DNA of 64,000 nucleotides, from contig JASGHM010000002.1 of NCBI GenBank assembly GCA_047602365.1, positions 1,674,001 through 1,738,000 on the forward strand, written 5' to 3'. The position numbers and the translations under genes are program-made. Positions 49,653 to 58,230 of this stretch are shown here, piece by piece. This DNA comes from Piscinibacter sp047602365. GTDB taxonomy: Bacteria; Pseudomonadota; Gammaproteobacteria; Burkholderiales; Burkholderiaceae_C. The notes beneath the pieces were generated by a model. That model was not told the DNA's origin, ran no database searches, and saw only the letters and a list, made by a program, of their open reading frames with translations. How positions within the stretch are numbered: position 1 is the stretch's first letter; every line of letters begins with the position of its first letter.

Positions 49653-50441
49653 ATGCGCGAAAGCCCCGCCCTCGTCGAGTCCCGCCGTTTCGGCACGCGC
49701 ACCGTGCCGCTGCTGCGCCCGCTGGGCTGGCTGGCCGCCGGCTGGCGCGACTTCGTGCGCTGCCCGCTTCCCGGGCTGCTGCATGGCCTGCTGCTGGCGC
49801 TGTTCGGCGGCACGCTGTTCTGGCTGGCGCGCAACCAGTTCTGGCTGCTGTCGGGCGCGTTCTCCGGCTTCCTGCTGGTCGCGCCCATCCTCGCCACCGG
49901 CCTGTATGCCGTCAGCCGCAGCCTGCAGCGCAGCGGTCGCGCCAACCTCGCCATCGCGCTGCACGCCTGGCGCCCGCGCGACGGCCGCCTGGTCGTGTTC
50001 GGCGTGCTGCTCGCCTTCGCCGGCACCGGCTGGGTGATGACCTCGGCAGCGCTGATCACCGGCTTCGCGCCGGCGCCGGTGCGCAACCCGATCGAGTTCC
50101 TGCGCGTCGTCGTGCTCGCCGAGCAGGGCCACCTGTTCGAGATCTGGCTGGCGCTCGGCGGCGTGCTCGCGGCGCCGGTGTTCGCGTCCAGCGTGGTCGC
50201 CATCCCGCTGCTGCTCGACCGCGAGATCGGCATCCTCGCCGCGGTCTTCACCAGCTGGCGCGTGGTGATGGACAACCCGGCGCCGATGGCGCTGTGGGCC
50301 GGCCTGATCATGGCGCTGACACTGCTGGGCATGGCCAGCCTGATGCTCGGGCTGGTCGTCGTGGTGCCGTGGATCGCGCACTCCAGCTGGCATGCCTACC
50401 GCGACCTGGTCGACACCTCCGGCCTCGCCGAGCGCCCCTGA
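49653..50441 (+). CDS. DUF2189 membrane protein
   Basis: A 262-residue integral membrane protein with about six hydrophobic segments: residues ~43-62 (LLHGLLLALFGGTLFWLARN), 66-87, 110-130 (LVVFGVLLAFAGTGWVMTSA), 160-185, and 205-240 (LWAGLIMALTLLGMASLMLG). The N-terminal motif LLRPLGWLAAGWRDFVRCPL and the tail PWIAHSSWHAYRDLVD match the DUF2189 family. No function is known; an unrelated role in transport or cytochrome assembly cannot be excluded. It precedes the DUF2788 gene by 18 bases, and both may be co-transcribed with the YitT gene. Confidence 0.85.
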   Translation: MRESPALVESRRFGTRTVPLLRPLGWLAAGWRDFVRCPLPGLLHGLLLALFGGTLFWLARNQFWLLSGAFSGFLLVAPILATGLYAVSRSLQRSGRANLAIALHAWRPRDGRLVVFGVLLAFAGTGWVMTSAALITGFAPAPVRNPIEFLRVVVLAEQGHLFEIWLALGGVLAAPVFASSVVAIPLLLDREIGILAAVFTSWRVVMDNPAPMALWAGLIMALTLLGMASLMLGLVVVVPWIAHSSWHAYRDLVDTSGLAERP

Positions 50442-50459
50442 GCCGAGCACCCCAAGACC

Positions 50460-50678
50460 ATGTTCGGCTACTCGGAAGACCAGATCGCATGGTTCGGGCT
50501 GACCTTCGGCGTCAGCGCGTTCATGCTGTACATGGTGTTCATCATCCTGCAGCTGGCGCGCGAATCGAAGGCCGGCAAGTTCGGCACCTTCGTGCTGCTG
50601 CTCGGGCTGGGCGTGGGCCTGATCGGCTTCGCCGCCAAGGGCCTGATCAAGTTCTTCCTGGCGGGCATCGTCGAATGA
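50460..50678 (+). CDS. DUF2788 small membrane protein
   Basis: A 72-residue protein with two hydrophobic helices (GLTFGVSAFMLYMVFIILQL and GTFVLLLGLGVGLIGFAAKG) joined by a basic loop (ARESKAGKFG), matching DUF2788. It overlaps the YitT gene by four bases (ATGA), indicating translational coupling. Function unknown; the pairing suggests it could be an accessory of the neighbour. Confidence 0.85.
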   Translation: MFGYSEDQIAWFGLTFGVSAFMLYMVFIILQLARESKAGKFGTFVLLLGLGVGLIGFAAKGLIKFFLAGIVE

Positions 50679-51280
50679 GCGAAGCCGCGTTGCGCCACGC
50701 CTGGTACGACGACGCGCTGGCCTTCGTCACCGGCACGCTGTTCATCGCCTTCGGCGTGACCATGTACACCCACGCCGGGCTGCTGACCGGCGGCACCGCG
50801 GGGCTCGCCTTCCTGGCGCACTACGCCACGGGCATCGGCTTCGGCGTGCTGTTCTTCGCGATCAACCTGCCCTTCTACGCGCCGGCCTGGAAGGCGATGG
50901 GGCGCAGCTTCACCTTGAAGACCTTCGCCGCGGTGACGCTGCTGTCGGCGCTGACCAGTGCGATCCCGCGCTGGGCCGGCTTCGCGCAGCTCGACCCCTG
51001 GTTCGCGGCCATCGCCGGCGGGCTGCTGATGGGCGCGGGCTTCCTGGTGCTGTTCCGCCACCACGCCAGCCTGGGCGGGCTGAACATCCTGGTGCTGGTG
51101 CTGCAGAAGCGCTTCGGCTGGCGGGCCGGCTGGGTGCAGATGGGCATCGACGGGGCGATCCTGCTCGCCTCGCTGGCGATGGTCGAGCCGCCGCGCATTC
51201 TGATGTCCCTCGCAGGCGCGCTGGCGCTGAACCTGACGCTGGCGCTGAACCACCGGCCGGGGCGCTACGTCGCCTTCTGA
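50675..51280 (+). CDS. YitT-family membrane protein
   Basis: A 201-residue membrane protein of the YitT (DUF161) family with about five or six helices. The typical start is ALAFVTGTLFIAFGVTMYTH followed by AGLLTGGTAGLAFLAHYATG, and HHASLGGLNILVLVLQKRFG in the second half. The C-terminal soluble DUF2179 domain found in some YitT proteins is absent. Substrate is unknown. It ends the three-gene membrane-protein cluster and faces the PHB operon across a terminator. Confidence 0.87.
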   Translation: MSEAALRHAWYDDALAFVTGTLFIAFGVTMYTHAGLLTGGTAGLAFLAHYATGIGFGVLFFAINLPFYAPAWKAMGRSFTLKTFAAVTLLSALTSAIPRWAGFAQLDPWFAAIAGGLLMGAGFLVLFRHHASLGGLNILVLVLQKRFGWRAGWVQMGIDGAILLASLAMVEPPRILMSLAGALALNLTLALNHRPGRYVAF

Positions 51281-51287
51281 GGCCATG

Positions 51288-51312
51288 AAAAAGCCCGGCG
51301 CGCGGCCGGGCT
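51288..51312 (-). terminator. Intrinsic terminator of the PHB operon
   Basis: AGCCCGGC-GCGCG-GCCGGGCT (51292-51312) with AAAAA on its left. Read on the minus strand this is a GC-rich eight-base stem followed by TTTTT, 24 bases after the phaB stop. Confidence 0.75.
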
Positions 51313-51335
51313 CGATGGCGAGAACCCGAGAGGGT

Positions 51336-52073
51336 TCAGCCCATATGAAGACCCCCGTTGCAGGAGAAGTCCGCACCGGTCGTGAAACCGGAGTCTTCGC
51401 CGGCCAGCCAGGCGACGACCGATGCGATCTCCTCCGGCGTGCCCAGGCGCTTGACCGGGATGCCGGCGATGATCTTGTCGAGCACGTCCTGGCGGATCGC
51501 CTTGACCATGTCGGTGCCGATGTAGCCCGGGCTCACGGTGTTTACCGTCACGCCCTTGCTGGCCACTTCCTGCGCCAGCGCCATCGTGAAGCCGTGCATG
51601 CCGGCCTTGGCCGCCGAGTAGTTGGTCTGGCCGAACTGGCCCTTCTCGCCGTTCACCGAGCTGATGTTGACGATGCGGCCCCAGCCCTTGTCGAGCATGC
51701 CGTCGATCACCTGCTTGGTGACGTTGAACAGGCTGGTCAGGTTGGTCTCCATCACCGCGTCCCAGTCGGCGCGACTCATCTTGCGGAACACGCCGTCGCG
51801 GGTGATGCCGGCGTTGTTGACCAGCACGTCGACCACGCCGTGTTCGGCCTTGATCTTCTCGAAGGCCGCCACCGTCGAGTCCCAGTCGCCGACGTTGCCG
51901 ACCGAGGCGTAGAAGGTGTAGCCCAGCGCCTTCTGCTCGCCCAGCCACTTGTTGAAGTCGCGGCTCGGGCCGCAGCCGGCGATCACCTTGAACCCGTCCT
52001 TGTGCAGGCGCTGGCACATCGCGGTGCCGATGCCACCCATGCCGCCGGTCACGTACGCAAGCTTCTGAGCCAT
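51336..52073 (-). CDS. phaB: Acetoacetyl-CoA reductase
   Basis: NADPH-dependent SDR enzyme that makes (R)-3-hydroxybutyryl-CoA, the monomer of polyhydroxybutyrate. 245 residues. Cofactor motif VTGGMGGIGTAMCQRLHKDG, then NNAGITRDGVFRKMSRADW, the catalytic Ser in ISSVNGEKGQFGQTNYSAAK with Tyr and Lys (YSAAK). PhaB signatures such as GQFGQTNYSAAKAGMHGFTM are intact. It lies 43 bases after phaA in the operon and is followed by an intrinsic terminator. Confidence 0.95.
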   Translation of the reverse strand: MAQKLAYVTGGMGGIGTAMCQRLHKDGFKVIAGCGPSRDFNKWLGEQKALGYTFYASVGNVGDWDSTVAAFEKIKAEHGVVDVLVNNAGITRDGVFRKMSRADWDAVMETNLTSLFNVTKQVIDGMLDKGWGRIVNISSVNGEKGQFGQTNYSAAKAGMHGFTMALAQEVASKGVTVNTVSPGYIGTDMVKAIRQDVLDKIIAGIPVKRLGTPEEIASVVAWLAGEDSGFTTGADFSCNGGLHMG

Positions 52074-52116
52074 TTGTCTTCTCCTGGTTGAATCCGTTGG
52101 TGGTGTTGTGCTTTGT

Positions 52117-53298
52117 TCAGCGCTCGACGGTCAGCGCGACGCCCATGCCGCCACCGATGCACAGCGAGGCGATGCCCTTCTTGGCATTGCGGCGCTGCAT
52201 CTCGTGCAGCAGCGTGACGAGGATGCGGCAGCCGGACGCGCCGATCGGGTGGCCGATGGCGATCGCGCCGCCGTTGACGTTGACCTTGCTGGTGTCCCAG
52301 CCCATCTCCTGGTGCACCGCGCAGGCCTGCGCAGCGAAGGCCTCGTTGATCTCCAGCAGGTCGAGGTCGGCGGCCTTCCAGCCGGCGCGCTGCAGCGCTT
52401 TCTGGCTGGCCGGCACCGGGCCCATGCCCATGGTCGCCGGGTCGAGGCCGGCGCTGGCGTAGCTGGCGATGCGCGCCAGCGGCGTCAGGCCGAGCTTGTC
52501 GGCGGTCTTCGCGCTCATCACCACCACGCCGGCGGCGCCGTCGTTGAGGCCCGAGGCGTTGCCGGCGGTCACGCTGCCGGCCTTGTCGAAGGCCGGGCGC
52601 AGGCCGGCCAGGCCTTCGGCGCTGCTCTTGCGGTTGAGGAACTCGTCGTTCGCGAAGACGATCGGGTCGCCCTTCTTCTGCGCGATGCTGAACGGCACGA
52701 TCTCGTCCTTGAACTTGCCGGCGTCCTGCGCGGCGGCGGCCTTCTGCTGACTGGCCAGCGCCAGCGCGTCCTGCGCTTCGCGGCTCACGCCGAACTTCTT
52801 GGCCACGTTCTCGGCGGTGATGCCCATGTGGTACTGGTTGTAGACGTCCCACAGGCCGTCGACGATCATCGAGTCGACCAGCTTCCAGTCGCCCATGCGC
52901 GCGCCATTGCGCGAGTTCGGCAGCACGTGCGGCGCCAGGCTCATGTTCTCCTGGCCGCCGGCGATGATGATCTCGCTGTCGCCGTCGCGGATCGCCTGCG
53001 CGGCCAGCATCACCGCCTTCAGGCCGGAGCCGCAGACCTTGTTGATGGTCATCGCCGGCACCGCGTTGGGCAGCCCGGCCTTGATGACCGACTGGCGCGC
53101 CGGGTTCTGGCCGGCGCCGGCCTGCAGCACCTGGCCGAGGATGACCTCGCCGATGCGGTCGCCCTCGAGCTTGGCCCGCTTGAGCAGCTCGCTGATCACC
53201 GCGGCGCCCAGCTCGGGCGCGGGCGTGGAGGCAAGCGTGCCTCCGAACTTGCCGACCGCGGTGCGGGCGGCGGCGACGATCACGATGTCGGTGCTCAT
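52117..53298 (-). CDS. phaA: Acetyl-CoA acetyltransferase (beta-ketothiolase)
   Basis: Condenses two acetyl-CoA to acetoacetyl-CoA, first step of PHB synthesis. 393 residues. The acyl-accepting cysteine is in NKVCGSGLKAV (about residue 88); the C-terminal catalytic His is in AIGHPIGASG and the second Cys in SLCIGGGMGVA. Motifs NDGAAGVVVM and NEAFAAQ are typical of the thiolase family. Starts with the usual MSTDIVIVAAARTAVGKFGG. Second gene of the phaC-phaA-phaB operon, 108 bases after phaC. Confidence 0.96.
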   Translation of the reverse strand: MSTDIVIVAAARTAVGKFGGTLASTPAPELGAAVISELLKRAKLEGDRIGEVILGQVLQAGAGQNPARQSVIKAGLPNAVPAMTINKVCGSGLKAVMLAAQAIRDGDSEIIIAGGQENMSLAPHVLPNSRNGARMGDWKLVDSMIVDGLWDVYNQYHMGITAENVAKKFGVSREAQDALALASQQKAAAAQDAGKFKDEIVPFSIAQKKGDPIVFANDEFLNRKSSAEGLAGLRPAFDKAGSVTAGNASGLNDGAAGVVVMSAKTADKLGLTPLARIASYASAGLDPATMGMGPVPASQKALQRAGWKAADLDLLEINEAFAAQACAVHQEMGWDTSKVNVNGGAIAIGHPIGASGCRILVTLLHEMQRRNAKKGIASLCIGGGMGVALTVER

Positions 53299-53406
53299 GG
53301 GGAGTCTCCTGCGATGGAACGGGGGGCGAATCGGAACGATGACGGGATCACGGCTGCACTGTCGCGCTTCGGGCAGGCGGCATCAAGCCCTACCTGACCC
53401 TCTTGC

Positions 53407-55123
53407 TCAGGCCTTCTGCTTGACGTAGCGACCGGGTGCCGGCTCGATCGCCTTGTGGCTGCGGTTGCCGTACGACTTCGGCGCGGCGACCTGCTTGCCG
53501 GCGTGGGGCTTGAGCCAGCCGGCCCAGTCGGTCCACCAGCTGCCCGGGTGCTCCTTGGCCTTGGCGAACCACTCCTTGGGGTCGGCCGGCACAGCGTTCG
53601 TCGCGCCGATCCAGTGGCTGCGCTTGCCCTTGGCCGGCGGGTTGATCACGCCGGCGATATGCCCGGAGGCACCCATCACGAAGCGGACCTTGCCCTTCGC
53701 GCCGGTCAGCACCTGGGTGTTCTGGTAGGCACCGTCCCAGGGCACGATGTGGTCTTCGCGCGAGGCGTAGACGTAGACCGGCGCCTTGATCGCGCCGAGG
53801 TCGACCTTCTCGCCGCACACCGTGGTCTGCCCCGGCTTGGCGAGCTTGTTCTCGTGGTAGGTGTTGCGCAGGTACCAGCAGTACATCGGCCCCGGCAGGT
53901 TGGTGCTGTCGCTGTTCCAGTACAACAGGTCGAAGGGCGGCGGCGTCTCGCCCTTCAGGTAGTTGCCGACGACGTAGTTCCAGACCAGGTCGTTGGGGCG
54001 CAGGAAGCTGAAGGTCGAGGCCAGTTCCTGGCCCTTCAGCAGGCTGCCGCCGCCGGGACTGGCGGGGCCGAGCGTCATCTCGCGCATCTGCACCATCGTC
54101 TCGTCGATGAACAGGTCGAGCACGCCGGTGTTGGAGAAGTCCAGCAGCGTGGTCAGCAGCGTCACGCTGGCCGCCGGCTGCTGGCCGCGCGCAGCCAGCA
54201 CGGCCAGCGCGGTCGACAGGATGGTGCCGCCGACGCAGAAGCCCAGCGTGTCGAGCTGCTCGCTGCCGGTGATGTCCTGCACCTCGCGGATCGCGCGGAT
54301 CGCCGCGTCCTCGATGTACTGGTCCCAGGTGTACTGGGCGACGCTCTCGTCGGCGTTGCGCCAGCTGACGACGAACAGGCGGTGGCCCTGCTCGACCGTG
54401 TAGCGGATCAGCGAGTTGTCCGGCTGCAGGTCGAGGATGTAGTACTTGTTGATGCACGGCGGCACGAACAGCATCGGCCGCTCGAACACCTTGGGCGTCA
54501 ACGGCTTGTACTCGATCAGCTGGAACAGCTCGTTCTCGAACACCACCGCGCCTTCGGTGGTGGCGACGTTGCGGCCGACCTCGAACACGCTCTCGTCGGT
54601 CTGCGACAGGTGGCCCTGCTGGATGTCGTTCCACAGGTGCTTGAGGCCCTGGCCGATGCTTTCGCCCTTCGTCTCCAGTGCCTTGCGCTGCGCCTCGGGG
54701 TTGAGCGCGAGGTAGTTGCTCGGGCTGGCCGCATCGACCCACTGCTGCACTGCGAAGCGGATGCGCTGCTTGGTCTTCCCATCGCCCTCGACGGCCTCGG
54801 CCATCTGCATCAGCGTGCGTGCGTTGAGCAGGTACATCTGCGCGATGTAGGCACTGGCCGGGTTGCTCGCCCAGTCCTGTGCGGCGAAGCGCTTGTCGGA
54901 CGGTGCGGCCGGCTTGGCTTTCGCCCTGCTGCAGGTTCTGGTTCCACAACTCGGTGGCCTGCTTCAGGTAGTCGGCCTGCAAGCGGGTCACCGCGGGCAG
55001 CGGCAGGTTCAGGCCCGACATCGACTTCCAGATCTCGCCGACCGTGGAGCCGAACGCCTTGGCGGCCTCGGCGCTGTCCATGGGCGTCGATGCCCGGGTC
55101 GCCGAACGGGATGTCGCTTTCAT
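53407..55123 (-). CDS. phaC: Class I poly(3-hydroxyalkanoate) synthase, frameshifted near the N-terminus
   Basis: Polymerises hydroxybutyryl-CoA into PHB granules. With one base removed the protein is 571 residues, normal for class I PhaC. The lipase-box-like nucleophile motif is GFCVGG (Cys), with the partner Asp in REDHIVPWDGAYQ and His in ASGHIAGVINPP. The N-terminal segment (MKATSRSATRASTPMDSAEA) lies in another frame until 54919-54921, where one extra A in GAAA (TTT on the plus strand) throws the frame off; deletion gives GEAKPAAPSDKRFAAQDWAS. Without repair, translation from an internal start would lose about 70-95 residues. It is first in the PHB operon. Confidence 0.85.
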
Positions 55124-55234
55124 GTAAGTCTCCTCGCGGATGCTTCGGGGCTAGGGAAGCTGTTCTTGTATGTGCAGTTTTACCGGCGAAGCTTACCACA
55201 TCATGACGATACGTTTCATAATTCGGTAAGACGC

Positions 55235-55513
55235 ATGTATCTGGTCGCGATCGCCTGGGGCTACGTGGTGCTGATGATGGCGGTCGCCGAGGCCACCGGG
55301 CCGAATGGAACCGTGCTCGGTGCGGTCATCACCTTCGTGCTGTACGGCGTGCTGCCGCTGTCCATCGTGCTGTACGTGCTCGGCACCCCGGCGCGGCGGC
55401 GCGCGCTGCGGCGGGCGGAAGCCGCCGCCGACGCCTCAGCCGCGGCGGTCGAGCCAGACCGCGGCGGCCATGCGGCCGGTGACGCGGTCGCGGCGGAACG
55501 AAAAGAACCGTGA
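55235..55513 (+). CDS. Small membrane protein of unknown function
   Basis: A 92-residue protein with two hydrophobic helices (LVAIAWGYVVLMMAVAEATG and VLGAVITFVLYGVLPLSIVL) and a basic, Ala-rich cytoplasmic tail (RRRALRRAEAAADASAAAVE). It resembles a short conserved membrane protein often found beside phaC in Burkholderiales, but I know no function. The last 78 bases overlap the 3' end of pgeF on the opposite strand, so either gene may end in the overlap. It is divergent from phaC. Confidence 0.7.
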   Translation: MYLVAIAWGYVVLMMAVAEATGPNGTVLGAVITFVLYGVLPLSIVLYVLGTPARRRALRRAEAAADASAAAVEPDRGGHAAGDAVAAERKEP

Positions 55514-56203
55514 CGCATCCTCGACGGTGCACCACTGCCCGCCGCTGACGCGGGCGAGGCCGGCGCGCTCCAGCCGCGCGCGGGCCAGGCCGGCGAGATC
55601 GGCCATCCACTTGCCGTCGGCCTGCGGCACGAAGAAGGGCTGCGCTTCGCGCGACGGCTCGGCGCCGAAGGCTTGCAGCACGTCGGCGCCCACCTCGAAG
55701 CGGCGCGGGCCGATGCACGGCCCCAGCCAGGCCGAGAGCTCGCCGGGCGTGCAGGCGGCGGCCCCGCACAGGGCGGCCACGGTGGCCTCCAGCACGCCGG
55801 CGGACAGCCCGCGCCAGCCGGCATGCGCACCGCCCACACCGCGCCCGCCGGGTGCCGCGAACAGCACCGGCAGGCAATCGGCCACCTGCACCGTGCAGGC
55901 GATGCCCGGCTCGGTGCAGATGCTGGCATCGGCGGTCGGCTGATGCCCGAGGTGCTCGGCACGCAGGTGCACGACCTCCTTGCCGTGCACCTGGTCGAGC
56001 CACACCGGCCGGGCGCCGGTCGCCGTGGCGAACAAGGCCTGGTTGCGGCTCACCGCCAGCGGGTTGTCGCCCAGGCCGCCGCGGATGTTCATCGAGCCGA
56101 ACGGCCCTTCGCTGACGCCGCCGGCGCGTGTGCTCATCAGCGCACCGACGCCGGCGACGCCCCAGTCAGGGCGCAGCCAGTCGGCGTGGCCGGCACTCGA
56201 CAT
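55436..56203 (-). CDS. pgeF: Peptidoglycan editing factor / multicopper polyphenol oxidase family
   Basis: A 255-residue enzyme of the PgeF (YfiH/laccase-domain) family. Motifs are LDQVHGKEVVHL, ADCLPVLFAAPGGRGVGGAH (with the metal-binding Cys), GAHAGWRGLSAGVLE and CTVEDASRFFSFRRD. E. coli PgeF removes L-Ser-containing muropeptides by amidase activity; relatives oxidise phenols or act on purine nucleosides. The ATG at 56203 follows maiA by five bases. Its stop region overlaps the small membrane gene on the other strand. Confidence 0.87.
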   Translation of the reverse strand: MSSAGHADWLRPDWGVAGVGALMSTRAGGVSEGPFGSMNIRGGLGDNPLAVSRNQALFATATGARPVWLDQVHGKEVVHLRAEHLGHQPTADASICTEPGIACTVQVADCLPVLFAAPGGRGVGGAHAGWRGLSAGVLEATVAALCGAAACTPGELSAWLGPCIGPRRFEVGADVLQAFGAEPSREAQPFFVPQADGKWMADLAGLARARLERAGLARVSGGQWCTVEDASRFFSFRRDRVTGRMAAAVWLDRRG

Positions 56204-56208
56204 GGGCC

Positions 56209-56850
56209 TCAGGCCGCGTCCGGGCAGGCCGAGGCCTGCGTCTTCGCGAAGGCGTCGAGCTTCATGCACTCGCCGAACACGCGCATCACCGTCGGCACAT
56301 GGTCGAGCCGGCAGTCGAAGCGCTGCGCGTTGTGGATCTGCGGCACCAGCGCGATGTCGGCCAGCGTCGGCGTGTCGCCATGGCAGAAGCGGCCGGTGCC
56401 ACCGCCCGGCGCGGCGAGGCGCTGCTCGACCACCTGCAGCCCGGTTTCCACCCAGTGGCGGTACCAGCGGTTCTTGTCGTCGTCCGACACCTTCAGGTCG
56501 TGCACCAGATAGCGCAGCACACGCAGGTTGTTGAGCGGGTGGATCTCGCAGGCCACGTCCAGCGCCAGCGCGCGGATGCGCGCGCGCGCCACCGCGTCGC
56601 CGGGCAGCAGCGGCGGCTGCGGATGCGTCTCGTCGAGGTACTCGACGATCGCCAGCGACTGCGTGATCAGGTGCTCGTCGTCCTTCAGCAGCGGCACCAG
56701 CCGCGACGGCGACAGCGTCGCGTAGGACTCGGCCAGCTGCTCGTTGCGCTGCAGGTGCACCGCGACGTAGTCGTAGTCCAGGCCCTTCAACGCCAGCGCG
56801 ATGCGCACGCGATACGAGGCCGAGGAGCGGAAGTAGTTGTAGAGCTGCAT
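56209..56850 (-). CDS. maiA: Maleylacetoacetate/maleylpyruvate isomerase
   Basis: Zeta-class glutathione S-transferase-fold isomerase of 213 residues that converts maleyl to fumaryl intermediates of aromatic ring cleavage. The N-terminal MQLYNYFRSSASYRVRIALA carries the SSCSxR-like catalytic region (here SSASYRVR, with Ala in the position often Cys), and NPxxxVP is replaced by TLSPSRLVPLL. The C-terminal helical domain starts around 85. The upstream neighbour is a fumarylpyruvate hydrolase, so the gentisate pathway (maleylpyruvate) is more likely than homogentisate. Confidence 0.85.
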   Translation of the reverse strand: MQLYNYFRSSASYRVRIALALKGLDYDYVAVHLQRNEQLAESYATLSPSRLVPLLKDDEHLITQSLAIVEYLDETHPQPPLLPGDAVARARIRALALDVACEIHPLNNLRVLRYLVHDLKVSDDDKNRWYRHWVETGLQVVEQRLAAPGGGTGRFCHGDTPTLADIALVPQIHNAQRFDCRLDHVPTVMRVFGECMKLDAFAKTQASACPDAA

Positions 56851-56871
56851 GGCGATCGTCCTGCTCCGGCG

Positions 56872-57580
56872 TCAGCCGGCGACCAGCTGCACCTGTAGAG
56901 AGCCGACGCCGTCGATCGCGCGCGGCCAGCGTATCGCCGGCCACCACCGCGGCCACGCCCTCGGGCGTGCCGGTGAAGATCAGGTCGCCGGGCGCCAGCG
57001 CCCAGGCCGCCGACAGGTGCTCGATGATCTCCGGGATGTTCCAGATCAGCTTGCCGATCGTGCTCTTCTGCCGTGTCGCGCCGTTGACGTCGAGCACGAT
57101 CGTGGTGTCGGCGCCGATGTTGCACTGCGCGGCCGGGCGGATGGCCCCGATCGGCGCCGACTCGTCGAAGCCCTTGCCGATGCACCACGGCCGGCCCTGC
57201 TTCTTGGCCTCGCCCTGCAGGTCGCGGCGGGTCATGTCCAGGCCGACGGCATAGCCCCAGACATGCTTCATCGCGTCGGCCGCCGCGATGTTGCGGCCGC
57301 CGGTGCCGATGGCCACGACCAGCTCGACTTCGTGGTGCAGGTCCTTGGTCAGGCTGGGGTAGTGCATGCGGCCGACGCTGCCCTCGGCCACCGGCAGCAC
57401 CGCATCGGCCGGCTTCAGGAAGAAGAACGGCGGCTCGCGGCCGGTGAAGCCCATCTCCTTGGCGTGCTCGACGTAGTTGCGGCCGACGCAATAGATGCGA
57501 TGCACCGGGAACTGCGCGCCCGGCGCGGCGCCGGCAACCGGCACGGCAGCGGGGGAAGGCGGCGTGAAGACGAAGGACAT
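56872..57580 (-). CDS. Fumarylpyruvate hydrolase (FAH family), frameshifted near the C-terminus
   Basis: Short fumarylacetoacetase-family enzyme, about 235 residues after repair, that hydrolyses fumarylpyruvate to fumarate and pyruvate. VHRIYCVGRNYVEHAKEMGF, PPFFFLKPADAVLP, YPSLTKDLHHEVELVVAIGT (metal-binding Glu) and LIFTGTPEGVAAV are characteristic. In the CG-rich run 56917-56924 one extra base shifts the frame so that the last residues read DRRRRLSTGAAG instead of RIDGVGSLQVQLVAG; removing it gives a stop at 56872. The pairing with maiA matches the nagK-nagL arrangement of gentisate catabolism. Confidence 0.8.
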
Positions 57581-57653
57581 GCGCGGATCTCCGAAGGCGG
57601 TCAGATGCAACGCGGACGATGATGCCACGCCACGGCCGGCGCGCCCTGCACGC

Positions 57654-57659
57654 TACACT
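57654..57659 (+). promoter_or_regulatory. Candidate -10 box (TACACT) of the Nudix gene
   Basis: TACACT ends eight bases before the ATG at 57668; leader of zero to two bases expected. No ribosome site visible. Confidence 0.35.
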
Positions 57660-57667
57660 GCCGCGGC

Positions 57668-58213
57668 ATGTTCAACCCGCGCAGCATCAAGCACTGCCGC
57701 GCCTGCGGTGCGCCGGCGCAGTACACCGTGCCGGCCGACGACAACCGCGAACGTGCCACCTGCACGGTCTGCGGCACCATCCACTACGAGAACCCGCTCA
57801 ACGTTGTCGGCACCGTGCCGGTGTGGGGCGACCAGGTGCTGCTGTGCCGCCGCAACATCGAGCCGCGCTATGGCCTGTGGACGCTGCCGGCGGGCTTCAT
57901 GGAGCTGGGCGAGACGGTCGCCGAAGGCGCACTGCGCGAGACCATCGAAGAGGCCGGCGCGCGTGTCGAGATGCAGGAGCTGTTCAGCATGCTGAACGTG
58001 GTGCGTGTCGGCCAGGTGCACTTCTTCTACCGCGCGCGCTTGCTCGACACCGACTTCGCACCCGGCCCGGAGACGATCGAGGCGCGGCTGTTCCGCGAGG
58101 ACGAGGTGCCCTGGGAGCAGATCGCCTTCCGCACCGTGAAGGAAACGCTGCACTGCTGGTTCGATGACCGCCGCAAGGGTCAATTCGGCTTCCACAGCGC
58201 CGATATCGGCTGA
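57668..58213 (+). CDS. Nudix hydrolase with N-terminal zinc ribbon
   Basis: A 181-residue enzyme that hydrolyses a nucleoside diphosphate linked to another moiety. An N-terminal zinc ribbon uses Cys10, Cys13, Cys32 and Cys35 (CRAC; CTVC), and the Nudix box GFMELGETVAEGALRETIEE continues to AGARV. The zinc ribbon plus Nudix resembles NudC-like (NADH/RNA decapping) or ADP-ribose-type enzymes, but it is shorter than NudC, so substrate is uncertain. Its stop is 17 bases before the T1SS ABC gene, so the Nudix gene may be read into the secretion operon. Confidence 0.87.
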   Translation: MFNPRSIKHCRACGAPAQYTVPADDNRERATCTVCGTIHYENPLNVVGTVPVWGDQVLLCRRNIEPRYGLWTLPAGFMELGETVAEGALRETIEEAGARVEMQELFSMLNVVRVGQVHFFYRARLLDTDFAPGPETIEARLFREDEVPWEQIAFRTVKETLHCWFDDRRKGQFGFHSADIG

Positions 58214-58230
58214 TCGCAGCGATCCCGCCC

